Shown piece by piece: positions 52,336 to 61,911 of a DNA stretch of 64,000 nucleotides (position 1 is the first letter of the stretch; every line of letters begins with the position of its first letter). Location: positions 1,054,001 through 1,118,000 of the forward strand of contig JAOZHS010000001.1 of assembly GCA_026014745.1 (NCBI GenBank). The letters are read 5' to 3'. A model generated the notes under the pieces. That model had not been told where the DNA came from. It ran no database searches and worked only from the letters and a program-made list of their open reading frames with translations. This DNA is from Candidatus Bathyarchaeota archaeon (GTDB lineage Archaea; Thermoproteota; Bathyarchaeia; Bathyarchaeales; Bathycorpusculaceae). Position numbers and translations under genes: made by a program.

Positions 52336-53337
52336 ATGGAACCTAAAGAGTGGACGCTAAAAATCGGCGTTGTAGGCTTAGGCAAAATGGGTATCATGCA
52401 CGCCTGTCTGCTAAACACTTTTCCCAACGTGAAGGTCACGGCGCTTTGCGATAAAAGCCGTCTCATCCGAACCATAGCAAAACACACCATCCACAAGGTA
52501 ACCGTCACCGATGACATAGACCAACTTTCGGGGCTTGGGCTCGACGCAATCTACGTGTTAACGCCCATACCAACCCATTACCCGATCATCAGAGAAATCT
52601 GCACTAAAAAACTCGCCGAAAACGTATTTGTCGAAAAAACTCTCACCTCCAACTACAAGCACTCGCTCGAATTATGCCGATTAGCCCAGGAGCATTTGGG
52701 CGTAAATATGGTCGGCTATATGAAACGCTTCTCGGTAACTTTCAACCAAGCCAAAACAATCCTAGACCATCATGTTCTTGGGGATTTGCTCTCTTTTAGC
52801 GGCTATGCCTTCTCCTCAGATTTCGCTGATGTGCCCGAGGGTTCAAACATATCTAAAGCCCGAGGTGGCGCCTTGGATGATTTGGGTTCGCATGTAGTGG
52901 ATTTAGCTTCTTGGTTTTTTGGGGATTTAGTGGTTGATTTTGCGCAGGTAAACTCACGAATCGCCCAGGATTCCGAAGATGACGTTAGCTTTGGCGTGTC
53001 GGGGTCGGATAATTTGCAGGGGATTTTTGAGGTGTCCTGGCGTAAAAGCGGTTACCGAATGCCCGAGTTCGGCCTCTCAATTCATGGAACCAAGGGCACC
53101 CTGAAAGTCAACGATGATGAAGTCCAACTGGAATTAAACGGGGAATCACCCAAAACGTGGTATCGGCACGATTTAGACGATAACGTGGGGTACCTGCTTG
53201 GAGGACCTGAATATTACCGTGAAAACAAACATTTCATTGACTCCATAGCTATGGGTCACCCTGCACGCGCCAGTTTTGAAAGCACCCTAAACGTCGATTT
53301 CTTAATTGAACAGGTACGGAGACAAAGCAGCAAATGA
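52336..53337 (+). CDS. Gfo/Idh/MocA family oxidoreductase
   Basis: A 333-residue NAD(P)-dependent dehydrogenase. The Rossmann loop is IGVVGLGKMGIMHACLL, and the catalytic strand carries VEKTLT, with Thr in place of the usual Pro of EKP. GGALDDLGSHVVDLASWFFG forms the second conserved block. It likely oxidises a nucleotide-sugar or its 3-hydroxyl. I chose ATG at 52336, which has GGAG upstream; TTG at 52309 is an alternative. Confidence 0.88.
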   Translation: MEPKEWTLKIGVVGLGKMGIMHACLLNTFPNVKVTALCDKSRLIRTIAKHTIHKVTVTDDIDQLSGLGLDAIYVLTPIPTHYPIIREICTKKLAENVFVEKTLTSNYKHSLELCRLAQEHLGVNMVGYMKRFSVTFNQAKTILDHHVLGDLLSFSGYAFSSDFADVPEGSNISKARGGALDDLGSHVVDLASWFFGDLVVDFAQVNSRIAQDSEDDVSFGVSGSDNLQGIFEVSWRKSGYRMPEFGLSIHGTKGTLKVNDDEVQLELNGESPKTWYRHDLDDNVGYLLGGPEYYRENKHFIDSIAMGHPARASFESTLNVDFLIEQVRRQSSK

Positions 53338-54257
53338 CCCCAAAAACGCTAAACCTCCTAGTCGGGGACAACCCCTTCCATGGAATCAGCCACCTCTCCC
53401 AGACCAGAGCACGCCTCCGCAGCGCCGAACAACAGCAAGAAAACACTCAGCAAGCAGCCCACCTTGTAGAGCTCTGCTTAGCAAACGGCGCAGACGGCTT
53501 CATGTTCTCCGTTGACGAAGCCACCTTAGCAATCCTCAAAAACTTAAATATCAACCCCAAAACCCCTCGTTGTGCCCTTTACGCTCTGATTCCCTACGCC
53601 TATGAGTATGTACGGAAGTCGACGCAGACAGGTGGCGTGGCGGGTTTAGCAAAGAATCTCGCCAAAGAACTGTTGCGTTCAAACAAAAGAGACGTAGCAG
53701 TTAACATGGGCGGCATTTTAGGCCTCAACCCCTCGGCGTTGCTGAAAACCTATGCGGCTTATGAGTTGTCTAGGCTAAAAGCAGTCGTCAACGGGAATGT
53801 TTTCTTGAAGTCTTTGATGCTGCAGGAGTTGGTGACAGATATGGCTTTAGCGCTAGACATGGAAGCGCTCTTTAAAGCCTACATAAAATTCGTTGAAGAC
53901 CGCGGGTTGCGGGCAGGATTTGAAACACGAAATTTCCCCTACCTTGTGAACAAGTTTAGAGAATGGAGCATAGATTTGGACAAGTTAACGTTAACTGCTT
54001 CTTTTAACAAAGTCGGCTTTCAAATGTGCCCTTCAAAGCGGGAATGCGAAGAAGCCCTAAACCGTGTTGGCAACGCTGAAGTTATCGCCATGAGTGTCCT
54101 CGCAGCGGGGTACCTTAAACCCTCCGAAGCCATCAGTTACGTGGCAGGTTTGGAGGGCGTAAGCGGCGTAGTCTTGGGTGTCTCTAAGGAGTCCCATGCA
54201 ACTGAAACATTTCGAATTTTCCGGGAAGGTCACCCTTTCCCCAACGCTTATGCCTGA
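53334..54257 (+). CDS. unassigned TIM-barrel-like protein of the glycan locus
   Basis: A 307-residue cytoplasmic protein that overlaps the oxidoreductase stop by four bases (ATGA). The start NLLVGDNPFHGISHLS and repeated strand-helix units ending in VLGVSKES and SVLAAGYLKPSEAIS suggest a TIM barrel, as in aldo-keto reductases or class I aldolases. Catalytic residues are not evident. Its tight coupling to sugar dehydrogenase and glycosyltransferase genes suggests a role in sugar or carrier metabolism. Confidence 0.6.
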   Translation: MTPKTLNLLVGDNPFHGISHLSQTRARLRSAEQQQENTQQAAHLVELCLANGADGFMFSVDEATLAILKNLNINPKTPRCALYALIPYAYEYVRKSTQTGGVAGLAKNLAKELLRSNKRDVAVNMGGILGLNPSALLKTYAAYELSRLKAVVNGNVFLKSLMLQELVTDMALALDMEALFKAYIKFVEDRGLRAGFETRNFPYLVNKFREWSIDLDKLTLTASFNKVGFQMCPSKRECEEALNRVGNAEVIAMSVLAAGYLKPSEAISYVAGLEGVSGVVLGVSKESHATETFRIFREGHPFPNAYA

Positions 54258-54272
54258 GCCATATTTTTTTGT

Positions 54273-55460
54273 GTGTTTGAGGTTTTTTTGTTGGTTATTC
54301 TTCTTGCAGTTTGGATAATTGTGGGGCTACTGTTTTTCGGTGTTCCCGGTAGCTACTTTCTGTACATGAAGAAACGCTCCGTCGCATCTTGGAACCTGAA
54401 CATAAACGCTGACTATGTGCCCTCAACTGCCGTTTTAATTCCTGTGTTTAATGAAGAAAAAATTATTCGGCTAAAACTTGAGAACCTCGCCAAAGTCACC
54501 TATCCCAAAGATAAAATGGAAATAATCATAGTCAACGACTGCTCAAGCGACGGCACCCTAAGCGAAGTTAACCGCTACATCGCGGCTAATCCCCTGCCTA
54601 AAATCACGGTTTTTGACAGCAAAGTTCACCTTGGCAAAACCGCATGCTTAAACAAAGCCCTCAAAACCGTAACCGCCGAAGTGGTGATTCTCTCGGACGC
54701 TGACTGCTTTTGGCCTCATGACATACTAAACAAAGCCCTCACTTACCTCTCCGATCCCAACGTTGGCGCTATCACTGGCAGGGAGTTTTTGCTTAACCCC
54801 ACAGCCACATGGGTAACGTTGGGCGAACAATTCTATGACCAAAACATCCAAGCGATAAGAATCGGCGAATCCAAAGTGCACTCTACCCTCTTCTTTCAGG
54901 GCGGGTTTGCAGCATTCAAACGCAGCATCCTCGAAGAATTTAACCATGCGACCGATGACTCAGGAACTGCGCTGGATATTATCCAGAAAAACCAACGTGC
55001 ACTCCTCATACCTGACACGGGGTTTTTCACGCTTAGCCCCACTGTTTATCGAAACAAAATCTCCATAAAAATTCGCCGCGCAAGCCATCTCCAGAAACTC
55101 TGTGCAAGATGCCTGAAGCTGTTTTTGCAGGGTAAGTTAGCGTTTCCCAAACGCATTGCGCTTCCAGAGATTTATCTTCACATTTTTAGTCCACTGTTTT
55201 TGGTTGCGTTTCTTATTTTGTCGGTTGCAGTTATGGTTATGTATCCATCGCTTGGGGGCATCTTGATTTTGGGTGTTGCTGTGTTGCTGGTTGTTAAGAA
55301 GACCCGTACAACCGCGTTAGAGTTGCTTCAGAATAATTTGATTTTGTTGACGGCGCTTACCTCTTTTATTCTGAATCGGAAGTTTAGGGCTTGGAGACCA
55401 ATTGAGGAGTCACGGTTTGGGTTAAATGAGCAGTTGCTGAGGGAGCAAAAACTGATTTGA
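54273..55460 (+). CDS. GT2 glycosyltransferase with membrane helices
   Basis: A 395-residue processive-type GT2 enzyme starting at GTG. It has an N-terminal membrane helix (about 5-25), the GT-A core with TAVLIPVFNEEKIIRLKLENL, NDCSSDGT and ILSDADCFWP (DxD), and two to three C-terminal helices (about 305-345). It resembles cellulose-synthase-like and hyaluronan-synthase-like enzymes, which polymerise sugars while exporting the chain. The QxxRW motif is not evident (RRASHL is in the region), so a single transfer is also possible. Confidence 0.82.
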   Translation: MFEVFLLVILLAVWIIVGLLFFGVPGSYFLYMKKRSVASWNLNINADYVPSTAVLIPVFNEEKIIRLKLENLAKVTYPKDKMEIIIVNDCSSDGTLSEVNRYIAANPLPKITVFDSKVHLGKTACLNKALKTVTAEVVILSDADCFWPHDILNKALTYLSDPNVGAITGREFLLNPTATWVTLGEQFYDQNIQAIRIGESKVHSTLFFQGGFAAFKRSILEEFNHATDDSGTALDIIQKNQRALLIPDTGFFTLSPTVYRNKISIKIRRASHLQKLCARCLKLFLQGKLAFPKRIALPEIYLHIFSPLFLVAFLILSVAVMVMYPSLGGILILGVAVLLVVKKTRTTALELLQNNLILLTALTSFILNRKFRAWRPIEESRFGLNEQLLREQKLI

Positions 55461-55469
55461 GGCGCTCAG

Positions 55470-56393
55470 TTGCAGTCGATTACAGTTACAGTGGGGTTAT
55501 GCGTCAAAAACGCCTCAACCCTCATAAAAAAAGCGCTAAACAGCCTCATAGCCCAAACCTTTCCGCCACAAGAGTTGGAGGTTATCCTGGTTGATGGTAA
55601 CAGTAGCGACGACACCCTTACAATCGCCCAAAAAATGTTGAAGACCACCGCGTTTAGGGTTCGGATGCTTAAGGAAAACAGCGGCCTCGGGTTTGCCCGC
55701 CAAATAGTTGTAGAGCAAGCCCGCGGCAAATACATCGTTTGGCTTGACGCTGATATGACGCTGCCCAGAGATTACGTCGCCAACCAAGTTCACTATATGG
55801 AAACCCACTCCAATGTTGCCATCGCAGCGGGCAGATACAACGTCCACATCGGATACGGTTTTGTCGCAGACATGGAAAATATCGTGTACGCCGTGGACTC
55901 CCTGTATGGGCAACAGACGAATTCAAAGCTGGGATATTTGCCTGGTGCAGAGGGCGCGATTTATCGGGTGGAGGCCGTGCGTGGCGTCGGAGGCTTTGAC
56001 ACTGCCATCAATGGAGCCGCAGAAGACACTGAAGTGGCGTTCCGAGTTCGAGCCAGCGGATGGGAACTGGCAACAACTGAAGAAAAATTCACTGAATCCA
56101 CGCGGATGTCATGGCTTTCGCTCTGGAATCAATATGTCTGGTATGGACGTGGAGCCCACTACATCTTTCACAAGGATCCCGACTCAGTGATTGTTTGGAA
56201 GTTGACGCCGCTGGGCGGTTTCATGGCTGGAATTTTGCGGTGCCCCTGGGCGTATCTAATGACGCATAAAAAGTCTTTTTTTCTTTTACCAGTGCATTAT
56301 ACGTATAAGCGGTTTGCGTGGCTTTTTGGGTTCTGTGGCGCGCACCTCAACGGGTATGGACATAATCCTGAGAAGTTAGCTGATCAACCATGA
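55470..56393 (+). CDS. GT2 glycosyltransferase
   Basis: A 307-residue GT-A enzyme starting at TTG. VTVGLCVKNASTLIKKALNS, VDGNSSDDTL and YIVWLDADMTLP carry the nucleotide and metal sites. A C-terminal hydrophobic stretch (about 245-285) may associate with the membrane. It overlaps the next gene by four bases and is its clear paralogue, the pair probably arising by tandem duplication. Confidence 0.85.
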   Translation: MQSITVTVGLCVKNASTLIKKALNSLIAQTFPPQELEVILVDGNSSDDTLTIAQKMLKTTAFRVRMLKENSGLGFARQIVVEQARGKYIVWLDADMTLPRDYVANQVHYMETHSNVAIAAGRYNVHIGYGFVADMENIVYAVDSLYGQQTNSKLGYLPGAEGAIYRVEAVRGVGGFDTAINGAAEDTEVAFRVRASGWELATTEEKFTESTRMSWLSLWNQYVWYGRGAHYIFHKDPDSVIVWKLTPLGGFMAGILRCPWAYLMTHKKSFFLLPVHYTYKRFAWLFGFCGAHLNGYGHNPEKLADQP

Positions 56394-57304
56394 CGTTCCA
56401 GGTCACCGTCGGCATCTGCGTACGAAACGGTGAAGCTATGCTAACCAACGCCGTGGAAAGTATCCTTGACCAAACCTTCACAGCCGAGCAAGTTCAGATT
56501 ATATTTGTCGATGACGGCAGCCAAGATCAAACCCCCAAAATCATCCAAAAATACGCCCAAGCCTTGGGAGACCGCGTTAAAGCGATTAAGACGCCAAAGA
56601 TGGGACTGGGGCACGCCCGAAACCTTATACTCAAAGAAGCCAACAGCAAATACGTCCTCTTCGTGGACGCAGACGAAATCCTCACCGCAAACTACATCCA
56701 AACCCAACTCGCGGTGCTTGACGAAAACCGCGACGTCGCAATAACCGCAGGCATCTTCAAAACGGTCCCAGGCAACCTCATGCTAAACCTCGAAGTTGCC
56801 CCCTACATTGTAAACCAAAAAATCTACGGCAAACCCAAACCACTCCTACTAAAAAACGATAAACTCATAGGCACAGGCGGCACCTGCTTCCGTACTGAGG
56901 CGCTTCAGCAAGTTCACGGTTTCGATGAATCAATCCGTGGCGCAGGCGAAGACACCGACCTTATTTTACGTATATTAAGTGCAGGCTGGAAAATTAAGCC
57001 CAACACCGCGGAACTATACGAGTTTCATGGCGGCTTATCTAAACCCCGTGACCTCCTCAAAAAATACTACTGGTATGGTTACGGTTCCCAGAAGAGTTAT
57101 CTGCAGACTCGTGGCGCGTTTAGTTTGGCTGGTATGTCGCCGATGGCGGGGTTTTTTTCGGGACTGTTTTATTCTTTTGTGGCGTATCGGTTTTTGCGGC
57201 AGAAACAGGTGTTTTTGTTGCCCCTGCATTTTGGGTTAAAATTGACTGCGTGGACTTTTGGGTTTATGAATGGGCAGCTTCATGCTGGAAAAAATGAGTT
57301 TTAA
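56390..57304 (+). CDS. GT2 glycosyltransferase, paralogue of the preceding gene
   Basis: A 304-residue GT-A enzyme. The order of motifs is the same as upstream: VTVGICVRNGEAMLTNAVES, VDDGSQDQT, VLFVDADEILT and GAGEDTDLILRI. The second half diverges more than the first. It starts at ATG, overlapping the upstream stop. The pair could add two successive residues to the glycan. Confidence 0.85.
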   Translation: MTFQVTVGICVRNGEAMLTNAVESILDQTFTAEQVQIIFVDDGSQDQTPKIIQKYAQALGDRVKAIKTPKMGLGHARNLILKEANSKYVLFVDADEILTANYIQTQLAVLDENRDVAITAGIFKTVPGNLMLNLEVAPYIVNQKIYGKPKPLLLKNDKLIGTGGTCFRTEALQQVHGFDESIRGAGEDTDLILRILSAGWKIKPNTAELYEFHGGLSKPRDLLKKYYWYGYGSQKSYLQTRGAFSLAGMSPMAGFFSGLFYSFVAYRFLRQKQVFLLPLHFGLKLTAWTFGFMNGQLHAGKNEF

Positions 57305-57333
57305 AAAACAAAAAGGGGATGGGTTGCTGCTCA

Positions 57334-58953
57334 TTAGCAGCCGTGGAACCACATGTGGTAGTGGTGCCAGTAGAAGCGCATGAACCAGAATCTGTGGTAG
57401 TAGTGTTGGTATGGTTGGTTGTTGCCGTTAGAGTCTGAGGTTGGTGGTTGGGTTGGTTGGTCAGTTTGGGTTTGGTTATCAGGGGTTGGTGTTGGGGTGG
57501 TTGTTGGTTCAGGTGTCGGGGTGGGTGTAGCGGTTGGTTCAGTTGTTGGAGTAGCTGTGGGTGTTGGAGTCTCAGTGGGTGTAGGCGTCTGAGTTGGGGT
57601 TGGTGTCGCGGTAGGTGTCGGTGTTACAGTAACGGTTGGACCGTTGTATGCGTTGATGTAGGCTTGACCCATTGTGTTGGGTGTGTAACCTACGCCAGTG
57701 GAGAGTAAAGATTCGCCTGAGTAGACGCCGCCTAAGCCTGCGTCGCTGAGCCAGTAGTATGCGCCTGCGCCTATGCCTAAGTCGCGTTGTGCTAAGACGA
57801 GGTTTTGCCACCAAGTGTAGTCGGCCTGATAGTTGCTTGATGCTACTAAGCAGGAGCCTTCTTCGTTGATGACAAGTGGAGCAACAACGCCCATGCCGTC
57901 AATGCCAGTTTGTATCTGTGTTTTGAGTGTGTTGTAGTCGGTTGCCCAGTATGCTGTTAAGTCGCTTGGTGCGTGATAGTAGAAGTGTGTGGTGTAGACG
58001 AGGTTTGTTGGGTTGATTGCGTCGTCGATTTGGTTTGCCCAGCCAAGAGTTGAGCCGTAGCCGTTTGGCATCCAGCCCATGTGCCATTGCATCATGATGA
58101 TGTTTGTTGAACCTGTACCACGGATTGCATTGTACATAGTCTGAAGGTAGGTCATGTATGCTGCTGGAATTGCGTCAACGTCACTGCCTAATTGTGGTTC
58201 GTTCCATGCTTCAAAGATTGCGTTGGGATAGTCTTTGAGTGTGGTTGCCATGTCGCTCCAGAACCATGCCCAGAAGGCTTGTTCGTTGCCTGCGTAGCCT
58301 GCGTTGTTGAGGAAGCTTTGACCTGCGCTGTCCCAGCCCAACATTGGCAGACCTTGGGCACCAGCCATGTTTGGTGATGCATAAGTGTCTCCGCCGAATG
58401 ACCCAGCGTATGGAGTAAGCTGGTAGGGGACGATGTCGACATAGATGCCGTATTTGCCTGCTTCTTCGCAGAGCGTTTGGAGGTAGGCGCGGGTGCTGAT
58501 AGCTGTGGTTTTTGATGAGTAGCTGCCGTCTTCTTGTGCGGGGACAATGTTATCTTGGTAATACCAGCTGGGTAGGATAAAGACGCGAATCATGTTTATG
58601 TGCCATTCTGACTGCATTGCTGCGAAGGTTGCGTCCATCGTGGAGGTTGGGCTATAGTTCCATTGGACAGCCCAACTGTCACTGCTGCTAGGGTCCCAAA
58701 GGATTAGGTCTGGGGCGAATCCTGCGAGGCCTACGCCGCGAAGGTAAACGACGTTTCCGTTGGCGTCAAGGATCTGTGATCCTGACGTGTGGAGCGCCAT
58801 GGATGCTGAGACTGTAGCGTTGGTTTCGGGTACGGTTGCGATTGCTGAAATCATGCTTATGACAAAGATTGCTGTGAGACAGGCGACGAGTGGCTTGGAG
58901 AGCTTTTTGGCGCTAAGGATATGCAGAGTATTGCGTATTTTTGTTGTTTTCAT
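57334..58953 (-). CDS. secreted GH5-family glycosidase with Thr/Pro linker and aromatic/His tail
   Basis: A 539-residue exported hydrolase. A signal peptide (about 1-46) is followed by a (beta/alpha)8 domain to about 430. Acid/base Glu252 in FEAWNEPQ and nucleophile Glu364 in VINEEGS fit the GH5 family (cellulase/mannanase type). A Thr-Pro repeat linker spans about 435-510. The last ~27 residues are dominated by His, Tyr, Trp and Phe and end in Gly-Cys, with no membrane helix. It starts at ATG; a TATA element is at 58996-59007. It is the only minus-strand gene of the glycan locus and could trim or degrade polysaccharide. Confidence 0.85.
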   Translation of the reverse strand: MKTTKIRNTLHILSAKKLSKPLVACLTAIFVISMISAIATVPETNATVSASMALHTSGSQILDANGNVVYLRGVGLAGFAPDLILWDPSSSDSWAVQWNYSPTSTMDATFAAMQSEWHINMIRVFILPSWYYQDNIVPAQEDGSYSSKTTAISTRAYLQTLCEEAGKYGIYVDIVPYQLTPYAGSFGGDTYASPNMAGAQGLPMLGWDSAGQSFLNNAGYAGNEQAFWAWFWSDMATTLKDYPNAIFEAWNEPQLGSDVDAIPAAYMTYLQTMYNAIRGTGSTNIIMMQWHMGWMPNGYGSTLGWANQIDDAINPTNLVYTTHFYYHAPSDLTAYWATDYNTLKTQIQTGIDGMGVVAPLVINEEGSCLVASSNYQADYTWWQNLVLAQRDLGIGAGAYYWLSDAGLGGVYSGESLLSTGVGYTPNTMGQAYINAYNGPTVTVTPTPTATPTPTQTPTPTETPTPTATPTTEPTATPTPTPEPTTTPTPTPDNQTQTDQPTQPPTSDSNGNNQPYQHYYHRFWFMRFYWHHYHMWFHGC

Positions 58954-58995
58954 TTTTCTCTCTTCCTGAATTTCGAAAAACAGGGTACGCTGGAT

Positions 58996-59007
58996 CTATT
59001 TTATAGG
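58996..59007 (-). promoter_or_regulatory. TATA element of the GH5 gene
   Basis: On this strand CCTATAAAATAG lies about 48 bases before the ATG, predicting transcription start near 58975 and a short leader with AGGAAGAG. Confidence 0.55.
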
Positions 59008-59208
59008 TTTTTGAAAAATCCATTAACGCGTCTTGCAAACTTTAACAGCGGGCATGCAAAGCAGAATTAACAAGAATTGTTAAGGTAAATTGGTAAATGT
59101 CTTCAGCCGCTTAACAAAATGCTACATAACCCCTGAGTGGCATTTGGCGTTTTTGAGCGCTTGCAAGCATGTTTGAATTAAATTAAAAATTTTAGGAAAA
59201 ATGCACGT

Positions 59209-60093
59209 ATGACAACGGAAACAGGCGTTTTAGGACGAATCGGGCCCTTCCTAAACTACAAATTCAAAAATCAATTTTTTTGGAACCACTACTACAACCA
59301 AATCGAACATGCCAAAATTAAAGAACGCGTAAACTGTACACCTCAGATAGCCGCAGAAATCACCTGTTCTCTCAAACAGAACCAAATCAGAATAAAACCC
59401 TACGTCATCGACGTAGAGGATTACCGCCACTACCTCAACCAAGCAAACTACAGCCAATACATCCACTACTACAAAGCGGGCAAAGCACCCAACTTCCCTG
59501 AGAAATCCCTCGAACACTACATAGCCGCCAAACTCCTTAACCTCAACCAAGGTGACGTCTACGTGGATATAGCCAACGGCGAATCCCCCACCCCAGAAAT
59601 CTACCGCAGCATCTACGGCTGTGATTCCTACCGCCAAGACCTCATATACCCAGATGGGCTGCATGGCAAAACCATCGGTGGAGATGCCTGCAACCTCCCC
59701 ACAGCAGATGGCTTCTTCTCAAAAATCGGTATGCACTGTTCCTTTGAACACTTTGAACACGACGCTGACATTCGGTTCATAAAAGAAGCCAACCGAGTTC
59801 TACGCAGCCACGGTCGCCTCTGCATCGTGCCCCTCTACTTGTTTAGAGAATACGCGATTCAAACTAACCCCGTTTGTATCCCAAAGGGCTTTGACTTTGA
59901 AATGGAAGCACGACTCTTCTGCGTTAGGCAGTGGCAAGTTTATCACTCCCGATTCTATGATGTGCCTCGCCTGCTTGAGCGGGTACAAAGCAACCTAGGC
60001 AACTTAGACCTGACCATCTATGAGGTTGCCAACGCCAAAGACGTTGACCCCTCCTGTTATGTACAGTTTGCTGCGGTTCTAGAAAAAAAATAG
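59209..60093 (+). CDS. SAM-dependent methyltransferase-like protein
   Basis: A 294-residue protein. The core SAM region is DVYVDIANGESPTPEIYRSI, with a glycine loop weaker than usual, followed by IGMHCSFEHFEHDADIRFIKEANRVLRSHGRL (motif SFEHF). This matches Methyltransf_11-like proteins, but the degenerate glycine loop leaves doubt about activity. It starts at ATG after a 254-base gap from the GH5 gene and begins a second block of glycan genes. Confidence 0.7.
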   Translation: MTTETGVLGRIGPFLNYKFKNQFFWNHYYNQIEHAKIKERVNCTPQIAAEITCSLKQNQIRIKPYVIDVEDYRHYLNQANYSQYIHYYKAGKAPNFPEKSLEHYIAAKLLNLNQGDVYVDIANGESPTPEIYRSIYGCDSYRQDLIYPDGLHGKTIGGDACNLPTADGFFSKIGMHCSFEHFEHDADIRFIKEANRVLRSHGRLCIVPLYLFREYAIQTNPVCIPKGFDFEMEARLFCVRQWQVYHSRFYDVPRLLERVQSNLGNLDLTIYEVANAKDVDPSCYVQFAAVLEKK

Positions 60094-60115
60094 CGACGCG
60101 GGAGTAGGAGCACTT

Positions 60116-61225
60116 GTGAAGGTCGGCGTTTTTTGTCCCACCCTGAACGTTTACGGCGGCGGCGAATTTGTTGCAGTAGCCCTCGCCAACGCCTTAGCCC
60201 AAAACAACCACGAGGTAATAATCTTCGCGAACCAAGCCGTGGACTCAAAAGCAATCAAACACTACTTCGGCGAAACTCTCTGTGCAAAAATCCAAGCCAT
60301 AGTGCAACCCACGTACTTCAACCCCCGAGAACTCGCCGACTTCTACCAAACTATCATCCACTCCTACATTGCCAAATCCAAATGCAACCTTTTCCTCGAC
60401 GCCTTCTCCAACTGCGTTTTCCCCTGGACCGACATCAGCTACATCCACTACCCCTACCTAAACCAACACGCCTTCACCAAAAAATTTCCCTACCTCACCA
60501 ATCCCCGCATCATGCAAGCCGGCACCGTTCCCCATGTGGTCCTCGAAAAAAACCTTGTCAAATATGATTCGCGTCTGGTGTTAGCAAACAGCTACTACAC
60601 CGCCCAAGAAATTCAGCAATACTCAGAGAAAACCGTCGAGGTGCTCTATCCCCCGTTTTCATCCGCCATATCCAAGATCGGCAAAGACGCCGACAAGAAC
60701 CCGGAGGAGAAGCTTGTGGTGACGGTTTCACGCTTAGAATACAACAAACAGCTTGAACGCATACCCTACATCGCAGCCCAAACAAACCCCGACATCCAGT
60801 TCGCCATAGTCGGGCGCCTCTACCATAAAGAAACCCTCCAAAACCTGCAAATCTTAACCCGCAAGCTGAACTTAGAAGACCGCGTCCACTTTTACCCCAA
60901 CGCCTCCGCCGAACAAAAAATCAGCCTACTCAAACAGGCGAAGGTGTATTTGCATCCTATGGAAGGCGAACATTTCGGTATCTCAATTGTGGAGGCTATG
61001 GCGTTGGGTTGTTTGCCGATTGTGCATAATTCGGGCGGCATGAAAGAATTCGTTCCCCCACAGTACCGCTATGAGAGCATCCGAGAAGCTGCAGAAAAAA
61101 TCAACTGTGCCATGGCGGTTTGGATGGCGCGGGATGCGGAGGATATGAAGCGAATCGCGGATCAGTTTTCGCTGGAGAATTTCTCTCGGCGGTTTATGGC
61201 TCTTTTTAACCGATACTTCGATTAG
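60116..61225 (+). CDS. GT4 glycosyltransferase
   Basis: A 369-residue GT-B enzyme starting at GTG. The N-terminal KVGVFCPTLNVYGGGEFVAV and the C-terminal EGEHFGISIVEAMALGCLPIV, which has the E-x7-E nucleotide-sugar site, are characteristic of GT4. It follows the methyltransferase by 22 bases and precedes the acyltransferase by 12. The product is a sugar linkage on a lipid or protein carrier. Confidence 0.9.
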   Translation: MKVGVFCPTLNVYGGGEFVAVALANALAQNNHEVIIFANQAVDSKAIKHYFGETLCAKIQAIVQPTYFNPRELADFYQTIIHSYIAKSKCNLFLDAFSNCVFPWTDISYIHYPYLNQHAFTKKFPYLTNPRIMQAGTVPHVVLEKNLVKYDSRLVLANSYYTAQEIQQYSEKTVEVLYPPFSSAISKIGKDADKNPEEKLVVTVSRLEYNKQLERIPYIAAQTNPDIQFAIVGRLYHKETLQNLQILTRKLNLEDRVHFYPNASAEQKISLLKQAKVYLHPMEGEHFGISIVEAMALGCLPIVHNSGGMKEFVPPQYRYESIREAAEKINCAMAVWMARDAEDMKRIADQFSLENFSRRFMALFNRYFD

Positions 61226-61237
61226 GGGCGATGCAGC

Positions 61238-61897
61238 GTGACTAACTGGCAGACCTTAATAGAGAACCACATCGGTTTACGCACAATCCTCAAAAGTACC
61301 CAAACATATTTTCGGGGAAACGCAGGCGCCAACCACCGCTGGTTAGGCACTTTGCTTATCGATGGTAAAACCAAGGTTTTGCTTCAGAAGAACGCGCAAA
61401 TCGTCAATAGAGGCTCGCTTTTGATGGGGCTGCCAAGCGCGTTTTTTCACCCATCCACTCATCCCAGCATGCTCATCATGGGTCCCAACAGTAAACTTGT
61501 ACTCAACGGAGCCGTCAACGTCGCCCAAGGCGCATCCATCATCGTGCTAGGCGGCGCCACCCTTGAATTCGGAGACGGCGTATTTGTCAACTGCGACACG
61601 TCGATTCTGTGTGGAAAAAACATCAAAATCGGCGACCACACCGAGCTCTCATGGGGCGTTGAAGTCTGCGATACCGACCACCATCGCATCATCCGCGAGG
61701 GTTCCTCCGAGTCGGCGCCGATTGAGATTGGGCGAGGCGTATTGGTGGGTCGCCGCAGCATGATTATGAAGGGCGTAACCGTTGGGGACGGCGCCGTGGT
61801 TGCTGCGGGTGCCGTTGTCACGCGGGATGTTCCAGCGGCGTCTTTGGCGGCCGGTGTCCCTGCGCGGGTAATCAAGCAAAATATCCAGTGGCAATAG
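61238..61897 (+). CDS. hexapeptide-repeat acyltransferase
   Basis: A 219-residue left-handed beta-helix enzyme starting at GTG. The C-terminal half has hexapeptide repeats, for example GKNIKIGDHTELSWGVEVCD and IGRGVLVGRRSMIMKGVTVG, ending GVPARVIKQN. It matches WcaF/LbetaH acetyltransferases. The active-site histidine is in CDTDHHRI. It probably O- or N-acetylates the glycan, and so may work against or after the PIG-L deacetylase. Confidence 0.9.
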   Translation: MTNWQTLIENHIGLRTILKSTQTYFRGNAGANHRWLGTLLIDGKTKVLLQKNAQIVNRGSLLMGLPSAFFHPSTHPSMLIMGPNSKLVLNGAVNVAQGASIIVLGGATLEFGDGVFVNCDTSILCGKNIKIGDHTELSWGVEVCDTDHHRIIREGSSESAPIEIGRGVLVGRRSMIMKGVTVGDGAVVAAGAVVTRDVPAASLAAGVPARVIKQNIQWQ

Positions 61898-61911
61898 CGG
61901 TTGGTTTTCTG

